Shown one piece after another: positions 40,400-48,825 of a stretch of 64,000 nt of DNA. The stretch is from a virus. Below the pieces are notes generated by a model. That model was not told the DNA's origin. It was given only the letters and a program-made list of their open reading frames with translations, and searched no databases. The translations under genes and the position numbers were made by a program. Within the stretch, counting starts at the first letter, position 1. The number at the start of each line of letters is the position of its first letter. The stretch is taken from the IMG/VR virus record IMGVR_UViG_3300037091_000060, positions 36,421 to 100,420 of that record. One strand, written 5' to 3'.

Positions 40400-42496
40400 T
40401 TATAAAGCTGTTGTTGCGCCGAAGCCTTGCGTCTGGTCGCCGCCGACGCCCATTGCTGGCTGCGTAGACTTTTCGATAGAAGCGCGGAAGGCCTCGTTGC
40501 CAGCCTTACCGAGTTGCTTCTGATTCTCTGTCACTTGTTCCTGTTGGAACTTCTGCTGCTGCATATCCATCGCGTTCTTCTGCTGCGCGGCCTGCAATGC
40601 GGCAGGGCTGTTCGCTTGATGTCTCGCCTTCTCTGGGTCCGTCATCATGCGTAGGAAGGCCTGACTGAACTTCCATCCGGCTGCGTCAACGAATGCTTGG
40701 AAGATGGCTGGTGCATCGAACTGGTACCCGGCGTCGTTGGCGTTAGCGACGAACGTTGGGTTGTTCAAAAGCTGAATCATGATCGGTAGGGCCTGTGCCA
40801 TTTCTTTCTTGGCACCTAGGCTTGAACCCGCGAGAACTTCGTACTCGACCTTGGCGTTGCGCAGCTTAACGTGGTCGACCTTGAAGTCGTTGCCGATCTT
40901 CTCACCGAGGATGTCACGGATGACGCTCGTCGGAAGTAGGTCGTTGTCTAGATCGTCCATCTGGAAGAGCCACGGCACAAAGACCTGTCTCACGAAGCGT
41001 CCGGTTGGGCCGTCTAGACGGGCCGCGTTGGCCCCGATGACTGCCGCCGCACCTGTGGCATTCCTCATGCCCGTTGTGGCGATGCCCGCGTGACCCGCGC
41101 CCTGCATGACCTGCTCGTTCGCGCCGGAGGTTGCTGCACCTGCCGACTGCGACTGCTGGATGAACTCGAAAGCCTGCGGTGGTACCGGAGGCATCTGTAG
41201 GAACTTGAAGGCCTTCTCAACGTCCTCTTCGACGTCGATGATGCCGCCTTGCTCCCAACGCGTGTTCTGCGTGACCGCGTTAAAGCCTTTCTTACGAAGG
41301 GCGACTGGCTGCAAACAGTATGCCAGCAAATCAAGAGCAAGGTTAGTTACGCCCTGCTCAACAATTTGCTCGCTACCGATAAGCAGGCCTAGTCCCTGCC
41401 CATAAAAGTTGTCTGGGATGTTGCGCCAGTTGGCTGAGAAGAACGGAATCTTCCCGAACGGGTTTGCCTCATTGCGGATTAGAATGTTGTGGCCGTTGAA
41501 GAGTAGGACCACGATAACTTTCTCGTCGTCCCAGTGCTCCAAGATTTCTAGCGGTGCTCTGTTCGGGTCCGCTGACGTTGCCACGTTGCGCGGGCGCGCG
41601 TGCTGCAAATAGCCCATCATCCCTTCCGGGATGGTCATCGTGATGTTGTCCGGCCCGCCTGAAGTCGCCTTCGCGAACATCGCACGTAGGACAGACTCCT
41701 CCGGGATGTTATAACCCTCGGTGCCGCGCAGGCGGTCCAAGTCTTGGTACGTCGCGTAGTCGCGGTAGACAACCCACTTCGCGGCACGGATGTCTCCGAC
41801 GCGACATGATGGGTCAACGAGAACTGTACGAATGTCGCAGAACTTTAACCACGGATGAGATACCTTTTTCTTATAAAACTCGATCTCGAAGTCGTCCGAG
41901 TCAGGCGTATCGATTGGCGCGGTCTCCAAACCATCTGGGACCTGAACCTTCGGCGCGTAACGCTTGTACTTTTTCTCGGTCTTTTCGTACTCGACGTAGC
42001 CCCACTTCCAGATCGCAGTGCCTAGCAATGCCATCTGCTCCAACCCACGCTCGACCTCTTCCTCGAAGCGCATCGCCTTCAACTGGAAGGTGAACAGCGC
42101 GGTCTTGGCTGTTACGAGTTCCTGATCTGTGCCCGGGCTGGGACGAAGTAGGAAGCAAGGGTCCTCATAGAAAATGCCCTGCATAATCTTCGGGATGATC
42201 GAACTGATGTGGTTCGACACCATGAACTTTGGTACTGCTGAGTTGGCGGCGTTGCCGTCGCTGTTGGATGAAATCGGCGACTGGTACAGCAAGTCGCTCA
42301 TCGTCCATCCGCTGGCCCACTGATTAATGTTTACGAAGTTGTCCGCCGTCTCGGTATCTGTTAAGACTAATTTTATGGCAGCGACATCGTTGAAAAGGAT
42401 AGTGCCAGTTTCGCTGTCGATGTACGTATTTTCTGTTGTTATCTCATTCGCAGGTACTTGTTCGAGGGCTGCAACCTGTTGGTCGATATCGCTCAT
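40400..42496 (-). CDS. portal protein (podovirus head-tail connector type)
   Basis: The 698-residue protein lies between terminase and scaffold. The core has FMVSNHISSIIPKIMQGIFY, WKWGYVEYE, CRVGDIRAAKWVVYRDYATY, PFFSANWRNIPDNFYGQGLG and a glutamine-rich C-terminal barrel region, consistent with large portals of N4/T7-like phages. ATG 42496 overlaps the terminase stop as ATGA and has GGAG upstream; the frame to 42505 is not needed. It would form the ring for DNA entry and tail attachment. Confidence 0.8.
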   Translation of the reverse strand: MSDIDQQVAALEQVPANEITTENTYIDSETGTILFNDVAAIKLVLTDTETADNFVNINQWASGWTMSDLLYQSPISSNSDGNAANSAVPKFMVSNHISSIIPKIMQGIFYEDPCFLLRPSPGTDQELVTAKTALFTFQLKAMRFEEEVERGLEQMALLGTAIWKWGYVEYEKTEKKYKRYAPKVQVPDGLETAPIDTPDSDDFEIEFYKKKVSHPWLKFCDIRTVLVDPSCRVGDIRAAKWVVYRDYATYQDLDRLRGTEGYNIPEESVLRAMFAKATSGGPDNITMTIPEGMMGYLQHARPRNVATSADPNRAPLEILEHWDDEKVIVVLLFNGHNILIRNEANPFGKIPFFSANWRNIPDNFYGQGLGLLIGSEQIVEQGVTNLALDLLAYCLQPVALRKKGFNAVTQNTRWEQGGIIDVEEDVEKAFKFLQMPPVPPQAFEFIQQSQSAGAATSGANEQVMQGAGHAGIATTGMRNATGAAAVIGANAARLDGPTGRFVRQVFVPWLFQMDDLDNDLLPTSVIRDILGEKIGNDFKVDHVKLRNAKVEYEVLAGSSLGAKKEMAQALPIMIQLLNNPTFVANANDAGYQFDAPAIFQAFVDAAGWKFSQAFLRMMTDPEKARHQANSPAALQAAQQKNAMDMQQQKFQQEQVTENQKQLGKAGNEAFRASIEKSTQPAMGVGGDQTQGFGATTAL

Positions 42497-44727
42497 AATC
42501 TCCACGGCCCTTTATTGCCGAAGACTTTCATCCTCGGGTCCTGCGGCGTTGGCGGTGCGACCTCGATTAAGGTCGGTACTGCCTCTGTTCGCGTTTGAAG
42601 CTGTTGTCCGAAGTAGCGGTCGTATTGTTGCTGCTTGCGGAAGTGCTTCGCTTGCTCTTCCTCTAACCGTCTCTCTTCTCCCGGGTCCGGCAGTGCGCCA
42701 CTTGTAGGTCTTGAACCTGCGGGAAGGATATAGATGAGGTAAGAGATTGCATCTGGGATATCGTCTTTACGTCCCTTGTTCTTTTTCTCGCCTGTGTACT
42801 GAATGAACTGTTTGAAGGTCTCGTCAATCCAAGGACCCATAACGAAGTGTAGGCGGTGTTCGCTGAGAAGGATTTCGACGCTCTTGATTCGGTTGCGCTT
42901 CGCGTTCTCTTCTCTCGATGGCTGTCTGGGGAAAATGTATGGCTGGTAGCCGAACTTGTTGCCGACACGAGTGATCTCGTCTCGTAACATCTCGTAGCCG
43001 TTCGACTGCTCGATCATCGTAACCTTCGGCCCCCACTTCTTTGAGAGGGATATGATCTGGAAGGCTAACTCTGAGTACTTCCACTTGTCGTAGATGATCT
43101 CAAGGATGACGAAGGACCACTCGCCTGCATCATTCTTATACAAGCGGGCGACCACTCCTACTGAGTAGTCTGAGGTCTTCTTATCTGACAACGCCCAGTC
43201 CCAGACGATGTAGATGTCGCCGGACTTCGGCGCGGCCTCGCGCTGGTACATATGCGAACGAAGATCGGCCTCGGTGAAGCTGATTCTGAATCCGCTGTCT
43301 TCGGCGGCGTCGGTCGGCTCGTTCAACTGCTGGTTGCGGAAATACTTCTCACCCTTCTTGAGAAGGATGCCGCGTAACTTTTTGAAGGTAGAAATCTGAG
43401 GGAAGGTCAGAGTGACCATTTCTTCGGTCAGATGGAATATGTTTACTTCCGCGTACTCTGGCTTGACTGTCCAGCATCCGCGCGCGTGGTACTTAATAGG
43501 CGCGATTTCGCCTGTCTCCGCATTCGGACCAAGGCGAGTTCCGTACCAGTCATCGGTGAAGTAGCGGGTACCGATGTGATCTATGAATCCGACGAACGGC
43601 TCCAAATAGTCGTCTGTGCCGTCGTACTTGACTTTGATCTTGGCGCGGCCCTCTTCGTTGTTCGAGTTTTCGTCGGTGACGATATCGTCGCCCTTCTTAA
43701 CGTCGCAGTGCCAACCTGAAAGGTTAGCGACAATCGAGTTAACCCACAGCGAGCCTTCCTTCTGATTGTGTAGGCGGGCGGGGCAGAACAACGGTTCTTT
43801 CGAGGTTCCGTCAACACCGCGCAGAACGTACTCGGGGAACAGCAAGTGAAACGCTGTCGGTTCTGCTCCGGCTGACAAGTTAAAGTAACCTTTGATTTCC
43901 TGCGCAAAGGACACGGCGAGTTTATACTCACCTGTGATAATAAAGATTCTGATGTCGGGACAATTCAGCAACCACTGAGCGGCATCAACTCCGTTGATCG
44001 TGCTCTTGTAGTATCCGCGACTGTCCAACAGCATCATCTCGCGCTCGCGCCACTGGTGCTGGTCGTCGACCATGTCGTGAAAGTCGTCGAGGGTATAGCC
44101 TTCGAAATACATAGGCTCCACAGCCGGACGGCTGCGGTCTACGGTGCCGTCTTGATTCAGCCACGGGCCGCCGAAATTCTTCGGAACGAACTGGTCGCAG
44201 GTAACTTGGTGCACGGTGCGGTATAAACCCTTGCCAAGCAAACGAGAGAGCCAAAACAAATCTTTGCGCGCGCGATCTCTTAAATCGAGCCAACGCCAGA
44301 AAGACACGACGTCATTAACTTCGTAACTGATATCTTCGGTGGTACGGTGACCACGTCCCTTCTTTTTCTGGGCGGGGTCGACCTCGGAACTCTGGATTCG
44401 AATGGCCGTCTCGGAAGGGTTGGGACGTTTCGGACCCTTCTTGGTCGCCTTGATAGCGGTGGCCTCATCGTCGTCTTCGTCGGCATCTCCGTTCTCCGGT
44501 TGACCGTAAAATAGACGCACGAGTTGTGTATAGCTACGAGCCTCGCTCTTAAATCTTTTGCCCGCCTTGTCGTGAGCGGCTACCTCTTCCAAAAGCCGAG
44601 TCATTGCAAGTTCTTTCTCAGCGAGTGCTGCTTGTGTTGCCTTTACGACTTCCGCGCTGTATGGTTCCGGTAGACCCTTATCACGCGCTCTTTTATTGGC
44701 TTGCTTCTGCTGGGATGTTAATGCCAC
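42493..44727 (-). CDS. terL: terminase large subunit
   Basis: The 744-residue protein has an ATPase core with MLLDSRGYYKSTIN (Walker A-like, near residue 240), RIFIITGEYKLAVSFAQEI after it, and a C-terminal nuclease domain with YIVWDWALSDKKTSDYS (first aspartate) and KKNKGRKDDIPDAISY (last acidic pair). The first 140 residues form an extra, charged extension with an acidic run. GTG 44727 follows AGGAG. It packages DNA into the prohead. No small terminase is evident beside it. Confidence 0.88.
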   Translation of the reverse strand: MALTSQQKQANKRARDKGLPEPYSAEVVKATQAALAEKELAMTRLLEEVAAHDKAGKRFKSEARSYTQLVRLFYGQPENGDADEDDDEATAIKATKKGPKRPNPSETAIRIQSSEVDPAQKKKGRGHRTTEDISYEVNDVVSFWRWLDLRDRARKDLFWLSRLLGKGLYRTVHQVTCDQFVPKNFGGPWLNQDGTVDRSRPAVEPMYFEGYTLDDFHDMVDDQHQWREREMMLLDSRGYYKSTINGVDAAQWLLNCPDIRIFIITGEYKLAVSFAQEIKGYFNLSAGAEPTAFHLLFPEYVLRGVDGTSKEPLFCPARLHNQKEGSLWVNSIVANLSGWHCDVKKGDDIVTDENSNNEEGRAKIKVKYDGTDDYLEPFVGFIDHIGTRYFTDDWYGTRLGPNAETGEIAPIKYHARGCWTVKPEYAEVNIFHLTEEMVTLTFPQISTFKKLRGILLKKGEKYFRNQQLNEPTDAAEDSGFRISFTEADLRSHMYQREAAPKSGDIYIVWDWALSDKKTSDYSVGVVARLYKNDAGEWSFVILEIIYDKWKYSELAFQIISLSKKWGPKVTMIEQSNGYEMLRDEITRVGNKFGYQPYIFPRQPSREENAKRNRIKSVEILLSEHRLHFVMGPWIDETFKQFIQYTGEKKNKGRKDDIPDAISYLIYILPAGSRPTSGALPDPGEERRLEEEQAKHFRKQQQYDRYFGQQLQTRTEAVPTLIEVAPPTPQDPRMKVFGNKGPWRL

Positions 44728-44744
44728 GGCGTACTCCTATTGGT

Positions 44745-45005
44745 TTACTGCGATGATGCGTCTGTGACTTCCTTCACTTGGCGAGCCTTCGCGGCTAATT
44801 CGTCCCCGGTAGTCGTGGGAGCAGCAGCGGCGGCCTTTCGAGCATTATGTGCATGAGCGTAATCGGATGTTGGTGCGAGGGCTTTCTTGGGTGCGGTCGG
44901 GTCTACTTTATTCCCGGCCTGATGTGTTACGCTGGACGACAAGTTGTTTGAGTCATCAAGTGCTTTTTGTGCGCTCGCGAGCGCGGATGTTATAGGGTTG
45001 CCCAT
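44745..45005 (-). CDS. small hypothetical protein
   Basis: The 86-residue protein is polar and helical, rich in alanine, aspartate and serine. It lies where small terminase or accessory genes often stand, but has no helix-turn-helix that I can see. ATG 45005 follows AGAGGAG. Confidence 0.5.
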   Translation of the reverse strand: MGNPITSALASAQKALDDSNNLSSSVTHQAGNKVDPTAPKKALAPTSDYAHAHNARKAAAAAPTTTGDELAAKARQVKEVTDASSQ

Positions 45006-45014
45006 GTTCTCCTC

Positions 45015-45485
45015 TTACTGCGCCTGTGCGCGGCTATCTGGGGCTGGTGCGTCGCTATCTTGAGTGGCGTTTAAGTCTCGACAAACCTTCACTTCTACGT
45101 TCGCGTTTTTCGCTAGCTGGGTGCCATCGGCTGCGACGCCATAAACAATCGCAACTACCTCGTCGCCGTTCAAAAACACACCAGAGATTTTCCCTTTGCC
45201 AGCCTCTTTTATTACCAGCACGAGGTCGTTGTGGCCGTAATGCTTTCCGTTCTTATCGGTGGACGTGTACTCGTAAACAACTGGCTTCTCAGGCTTCATG
45301 TTAGTATCTGGCCCGGTCTGGAACTCGGTAAAGGTGACGCTCTTTCCGTCTCGGTATACGAGGTGAGCCGCAACGAACTTACCCGGCGAACAAGCACCGA
45401 TGTCGTAACCAACCGCCCTGTTAAGAAGTCCGCAACCGGAGAACAACAGGGTTGCCGCGAGCACTGCGGTGCAAAGAGCCTTCAT
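45015..45485 (-). CDS. predicted lipoprotein
   Basis: The 156-residue protein has a lipoprotein signal (MKALCTAVLAATLLFSGCG; lipobox with cysteine 18), then a beta-rich domain (KFVAAHLVYRDGKSVTFTEF, KGKISGVFLNGDEVVAIVYG) and a disordered tail. It could be an outer spanin-like or superinfection protein, but no family is clear. ATG 45485 follows GGAG. Confidence 0.6.
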   Translation of the reverse strand: MKALCTAVLAATLLFSGCGLLNRAVGYDIGACSPGKFVAAHLVYRDGKSVTFTEFQTGPDTNMKPEKPVVYEYTSTDKNGKHYGHNDLVLVIKEAGKGKISGVFLNGDEVVAIVYGVAADGTQLAKNANVEVKVCRDLNATQDSDAPAPDSRAQAQ

Positions 45486-45497
45486 GGTGTGTCTCCG

Positions 45498-45767
45498 TCA
45501 CTTCTGGATATTGATGTCGTTTACGATGGTCGTGTTCTGGTTCTGACGGGTGTGCATGTCGTCGAGAGCGTCGTGAGCACAAAGCAAGCCTTGGATGGCC
45601 GTGACGGCCAACGCAAAATTCCCGTCGAGTTTGCCTCTGAATGCTAAGACTATACAGGACGCGCCGAATACGACGGCCCAAAACTCGCTGAGGCCGCCAA
45701 AGAAAACATACACAGGTGTGAACGCACCAGCGTGAATAATTTGTGAGGCCTTGTCCTTCCAGCCCAT
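45498..45767 (-). CDS. putative holin (two membrane segments)
   Basis: The 89-residue protein has hydrophobic stretches at about residues 14-45 (FTPVYVFFGGLSEFWAVVFG) and 50-65, short charged ends and a polar tail. Size and layout fit a class II holin, but holins share little sequence. It starts in a TAATG overlap next to a lipoprotein gene. Confidence 0.45.
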   Translation of the reverse strand: MGWKDKASQIIHAGAFTPVYVFFGGLSEFWAVVFGASCIVLAFRGKLDGNFALAVTAIQGLLCAHDALDDMHTRQNQNTTIVNDINIQK

Positions 45768-46204
45768 TACTTCTTAAACCCGCCCATCGTGTGAGCGAAG
45801 TTCGCCATATGGGCGACGTGAGAATTATCCGAGTTACGGGCACTCTCTAACTTCTCTGCCGGGATGGTCTCGTCTTGAGGGATGCCGAGTGCCTTGTGAA
45901 GGCCGCCCTTGCGCAGTTGGTGCATCGCGCGATAAAGTGATACGTTTTTCTTTGCCACGGGTTTATCCTTGGGAATTACTTTCTCCCCGCCTTGAAGATT
46001 ATAGACGCCGTCCTTCGGTACAACACCGCCTGTGTGCATGCTGGGGACGGCAGGCGTGCGGTCGGTCGCGTCAAACGTCGGATGTTTCTCACTCATTATG
46101 GACTTGCTAACGGCATTTGCCGCAGTACTTATGCGGTTAAGGTCTTTGTCCTTGGCTGATTCTACTTCCTTTTTGACTTCGTCCGTTCCGTCGCCTGTTT
46201 CCAT
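45767..46204 (-). CDS. hypothetical virion-operon protein
   Basis: The 145-residue protein contains MHTGGVVPKDGVYNLQGGEK, a short glycine motif often seen in phage tape-measure and assembly proteins, within an otherwise helical chain. Its role is unknown. ATG 46204 has CAGGT upstream. Confidence 0.5.
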   Translation of the reverse strand: METGDGTDEVKKEVESAKDKDLNRISTAANAVSKSIMSEKHPTFDATDRTPAVPSMHTGGVVPKDGVYNLQGGEKVIPKDKPVAKKNVSLYRAMHQLRKGGLHKALGIPQDETIPAEKLESARNSDNSHVAHMANFAHTMGGFKK

Positions 46205-46205
46205 A

Positions 46206-46448
46206 TTAAACCTGTGGAGGTGCGCCTGCGGCTGGTGGTGCGCCCGCGCCCGGTGCCACTGGCTCCGGCTCGCCCGGATTCGGTGCCGAAGTGTGGTCCA
46301 TCATGTGGTCCATCATCGCATCGTGATCTGCTGCCGCGCCCTTGACGTCCTTATGAGGGCCGTCTTCGTGAACGTGGTGAACAGTGTGACTTCCATCTCG
46401 GTGGTGCTCTATGTGCGAGTGAGTGAACTTGTGGTGTTTCTTAGCCAT
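46206..46448 (-). CDS. histidine-rich small protein
   Basis: The 80-residue protein has about 17 histidines in its first 55 residues (HHKFTHSHIEHHRDGSHTVH), then a proline/alanine tail. It may bind metal or be unfolded. ATG 46448 has GGAG upstream and overlaps the HNH gene end by eight bases. Confidence 0.55.
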   Translation of the reverse strand: MAKKHHKFTHSHIEHHRDGSHTVHHVHEDGPHKDVKGAAADHDAMMDHMMDHTSAPNPGEPEPVAPGAGAPPAAGAPPQV

Positions 46449-46863
46449 TGAAAACTCCGTGCTTCTTCAAATAATCTATAGCTCTTTCTAGAACAACAAT
46501 CTTATCTTTTGCATTTCCTAAAACAAGATTACAAAATCTGCAAAGCAGTTCTCGACTCTTCCCTGTTACGTGGTCGTGGTCTAAATGCGGAGTCAACAAC
46601 GGCTCTGAACAAATAGCACAACGCCCGCTCTGCGCTATTAGCATCTCGTCGAATTTCTGTTGCGTAACCCCAAACAGCCGCTGATATTTTCTGATTATAT
46701 CTGGTTTCTGGCTATCGTGATATCGTCGTCTGTGTCCAGCGTTAACTCTATCTTTGTTCTTTCTGTCTGAACGAAGTTGAATTTCTTTACATCGCTCTGG
46801 ATGACGCTCGCGATATCGACTCTGCGCTTCTCGGCGTTGCTGTAATACTCTTTCCGTTCTCAT
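46441..46863 (-). CDS. HNH endonuclease VII-type nuclease
   Basis: The core CAICSEPLLTPHLDHDHVTG, then LCRFCNLVLGNAKD, is the endonuclease VII fold. The N-terminal half is a basic helix rich in arginine. At 140 residues it is close to the size of the HNH at 36388 and shares the LGxxKD...AI-YLK end. ATG 46863 follows AAAGGAG, which lies within a pseudoknot element. Confidence 0.85.
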   Translation of the reverse strand: MRTERVLQQRREAQSRYRERHPERCKEIQLRSDRKNKDRVNAGHRRRYHDSQKPDIIRKYQRLFGVTQQKFDEMLIAQSGRCAICSEPLLTPHLDHDHVTGKSRELLCRFCNLVLGNAKDKIVVLERAIDYLKKHGVFNG

Positions 46864-46871
46864 TTTGTTCT

Positions 46872-46910
46872 CCTTTAAAGAACGACAAAGAGGGTGTTAA
46901 AGGCACCCTC
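46872..46910 (-). promoter_or_regulatory. Shine-Dalgarno-sequestering pseudoknot, copy 2
   Basis: Stem GAGGGUG/CACCCUC (46910-46904 with 46896-46890) closes loop CCUUUAA (46903-46897). The loop is complementary to UUAAAGG (46878-46872) that begins the AAAGGAG ribosome site of the HNH gene. Confidence 0.75.
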
Positions 46911-46919
46911 CAAGTCTAG

Positions 46920-46939
46920 CCCCGGGAGCAACCCCGAGG
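46920..46939 (-). terminator. hairpin after the phosphatase gene
   Basis: In RNA sense CCUCGGG and CCCGGGG pair over seven positions with one U-G, just after the 46946 stop. It may end or attenuate upstream transcription before the HNH unit. Confidence 0.4.
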
Positions 46940-46945
46940 AATCTT

Positions 46946-47851
46946 TTAACTCATTAAACTATCGTGTGTAGTGCTCTCATTCAATAAAGCCGCTGCGTAA
47001 TAGCTGCCAGAGGGACGCTTGTAAACTCCGACAACGCCGCCCGGGCGAACCTTAATCGCGTTGTGGTCCTGATGAAACAAGTGACTCACTTGGTGAATCG
47101 TTGAACTGTGGGCGAAGACAATCGATGGGCGGCCTGTCTTTTCGCCCTCTGCAATTGCCATCTTAATCTCTGGGTTTGTTCGCTCGCGGAAATCGTTGAT
47201 GCGCTCCCCGCCCGGAATTTTCTCGTCTGGGTACTTCTGGTAGTGGATAATTTCTTCCATGTTCTTGTCGGTCTTTTTCTGGCCGGAGAACTTGCCCACA
47301 TTCAGCGCGTCGAAATTCTTAACGACTTTCGCCTTGCCGGGACCCAATGTTATATCGGCTGTCTCGCGCGTGCGGTCTTTACTGCTGCGAAAAGCCGCGC
47401 CGAGTTGTTGGCCGCCGAGGTGGTTCGCTAGGAACCCGCGAACGTCCAAAGCCTGCTGACGGCCTACGTTATCGAGAGGGATTTCCATCTGGCCGCGAAA
47501 GCGTTTTTCTTTATTGAACTCTGTCTGGCCGTGACGGACGAAGAGCGCGACAAGTTTCGGGGCTGGATTGATCTGAGTCAATTTATTCTCCGGCTCTACG
47601 AATTCGCAACACTGGTGCACCGCGTCGGTGATGATCGCCAAACCCCTCTCATCGTGCTGAACTTCGGGGTCGGCCATCATGACTTCTTGTCGGCAACGGT
47701 TCTTATCCTTATTGATATACTCGCAGTTCGCACAGTTGTAAGGTCCGTCGCTGGCGAAGCCTGCTAACTTTGTACTCTTGGGCCAGATCGGGCCGACCTT
47801 GGATATTAGATCATTTAGTCCACGAATAATTGTAGGCCAATTCTTAGCCAT
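46946..47851 (-). CDS. histidine phosphatase (phosphoglycerate mutase-like) with N-terminal cysteine cluster
   Basis: Residues about 100-290 are a histidine phosphatase: LFVRHGQTEFNKEKRFRGQ with the RHG catalytic histidine, PLDNVGRQQA, SSKDRTRETA, and AHSSTIHQVSH with the second histidine. Residues 1-95 carry four or more cysteines (NCANCEY, RCRQEV, CCEFV) resembling a small iron-sulfur (HiPIP-like) or zinc site. This fusion is uncommon. ATG 47851 overlaps the prior stop as TAATG. It removes phosphate from an unknown small molecule or protein. Confidence 0.78.
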   Translation of the reverse strand: MAKNWPTIIRGLNDLISKVGPIWPKSTKLAGFASDGPYNCANCEYINKDKNRCRQEVMMADPEVQHDERGLAIITDAVHQCCEFVEPENKLTQINPAPKLVALFVRHGQTEFNKEKRFRGQMEIPLDNVGRQQALDVRGFLANHLGGQQLGAAFRSSKDRTRETADITLGPGKAKVVKNFDALNVGKFSGQKKTDKNMEEIIHYQKYPDEKIPGGERINDFRERTNPEIKMAIAEGEKTGRPSIVFAHSSTIHQVSHLFHQDHNAIKVRPGGVVGVYKRPSGSYYAAALLNESTTHDSLMS

Positions 47852-48039
47852 TACTCTTCCTTTTTGCGGGCCTCGCGCGCGTGCTTATATGAGGGCAGAC
47901 CCTTTTCTGGTGTCGCCGCGAACTCGTGTAGCTGCTTGTGGGACATATCAGCGACGCCCTTGTTTCGAGCATAGAGTTTTTCAGGACTGTGTTCGGCAAT
48001 TGCCATCACAATTCTTTGCGCTTTCGATTCCGCTGGCAC
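47851..48039 (-). CDS. DUF3008-like small protein
   Basis: The 62-residue protein reads SKAQRIVMAIAEHSPEKLYA, then MSHKQLHEFAATPEKGLPSY, close to the SKAQ...FA-T---GLP pattern of DUF3008 phage proteins of unknown role. GTG 48039 follows AGGAATC. Confidence 0.65.
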   Translation of the reverse strand: MPAESKAQRIVMAIAEHSPEKLYARNKGVADMSHKQLHEFAATPEKGLPSYKHAREARKKEE

Positions 48040-48044
48040 GATTC

Positions 48045-48383
48045 CTACCTCTCAAGATATTTGAGAATCTTTTTCTGTAATCTCTCAAACCACCCAAGTC
48101 GAGTGTTGCACTGTTGACAAAGAACGCCGCGATAATCCTGATTAAAAACATTCGCTGGCCCTTTATGGTCGAGGCACATCTTCTTGGGACGCTTACCACA
48201 AATCTCACAACATTTACGACGCTTTCTTTTTGCTTGGGCGGCAGTCAAGCCATAGCGATGTTTAGCATCCCGATCATCGCGAATGCTTTTAGATTGTTCT
48301 GGGTTGCGCTTTCTCCATCCCGCGCTTATCTCGGGATGATTTCTACGCCACGCATTTTGCTTTTCTTTGGTATCGTACGGCAT
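48045..48383 (-). CDS. HNH endonuclease VII-type nuclease
   Basis: The 112-residue protein has CCEICGKRPKKMCLDHKG and LCQQCNTRLGWFERLQ, a compact endonuclease VII core with LDH in place of the usual HxDHxH, so one histidine may be lost. The N-terminal half is basic. ATG 48383 lies behind a pseudoknot whose 3' arm contains GG of UAGGAG. Confidence 0.82.
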   Translation of the reverse strand: MPYDTKEKQNAWRRNHPEISAGWRKRNPEQSKSIRDDRDAKHRYGLTAAQAKRKRRKCCEICGKRPKKMCLDHKGPANVFNQDYRGVLCQQCNTRLGWFERLQKKILKYLER

Positions 48384-48390
48384 ATACTCT

Positions 48391-48430
48391 CCTAAACAAA
48401 GTGCGACCCGAGGCGTGGTTTAGGCACGCC
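48391..48430 (-). promoter_or_regulatory. Shine-Dalgarno-sequestering pseudoknot, copy 3
   Basis: Stem GGCGUG/CACGCC (48430-48425 with 48417-48412), loop CCUAAAC (48424-48418). The loop is complementary to GUUUAGG (48397-48391) overlapping the UAGGAG ribosome site. Confidence 0.75.
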
Positions 48431-48441
48431 CCGAATCTGCG

Positions 48442-48460
48442 CCCCGGTAATGAGCCGGGG
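48442..48460 (-). terminator. hairpin after the 48466 gene
   Basis: CCCCGG/CCGGGG with a seven-base loop stands between the 48466 stop and the next pseudoknot. It is terminator-like without a clear U-run. Confidence 0.45.
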
Positions 48461-48465
48461 AATAT

Positions 48466-48696
48466 TTACTTAATCCAGTGAAAATGCTGCGCTATCTGAT
48501 GAAGCGCGCCCACAACGGGGATGACGCAGACCATTTGAATCTTCTGCCAAAGACGATCACTTTTCGCATCATCTTCGAGTGCCGCGACCTTAGTCTTTTG
48601 CTCGCCGCGAAACTCGCGAAAGTCGCCGTGGTACGTCTCGACAACCTTGGTCAGTTCAGTGATCGCTTCTAAAATTTTTGAGGTCTCATCAGTCAT
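48466..48696 (-). CDS. XhlA-like membrane protein, possible holin component
   Basis: The 76-residue protein has an N-terminal coiled coil (ILEAITELTKVVETYHGDFR and on) and one C-terminal hydrophobic segment (MVCVIPVVGALHQIAQHF). This is the layout of XhlA/hemolysin-type holin partners. There is no good ribosome site before ATG 48696. Two short hairpins lie in the leader at 48708-48760. Confidence 0.5.
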   Translation of the reverse strand: MTDETSKILEAITELTKVVETYHGDFREFRGEQKTKVAALEDDAKSDRLWQKIQMVCVIPVVGALHQIAQHFHWIK

Positions 48697-48798
48697 AAAA
48701 TTAATGGTAGGCTTTTACTACCTGTGCTCGGGGGTTCCACCCGATAGCCCGTAGTGATCGCCATTATAAACGGCGCATCAGCCAACGGAGAAAATGTA

Positions 48799-48818
48799 GG
48801 GGAGCCTCTCGACTCCCC
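48799..48818 (-). terminator. terminator-like hairpin after the 48826 gene
   Basis: In RNA sense GGGGAG and CUCCCC close an eight-base loop, followed by UACAUUUU. The U-rich end makes this the best rho-independent terminator candidate of the virion operon. The rest of 48697-48798 holds only small leader hairpins. Confidence 0.55.
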
Positions 48819-48825
48819 GAGGGGT

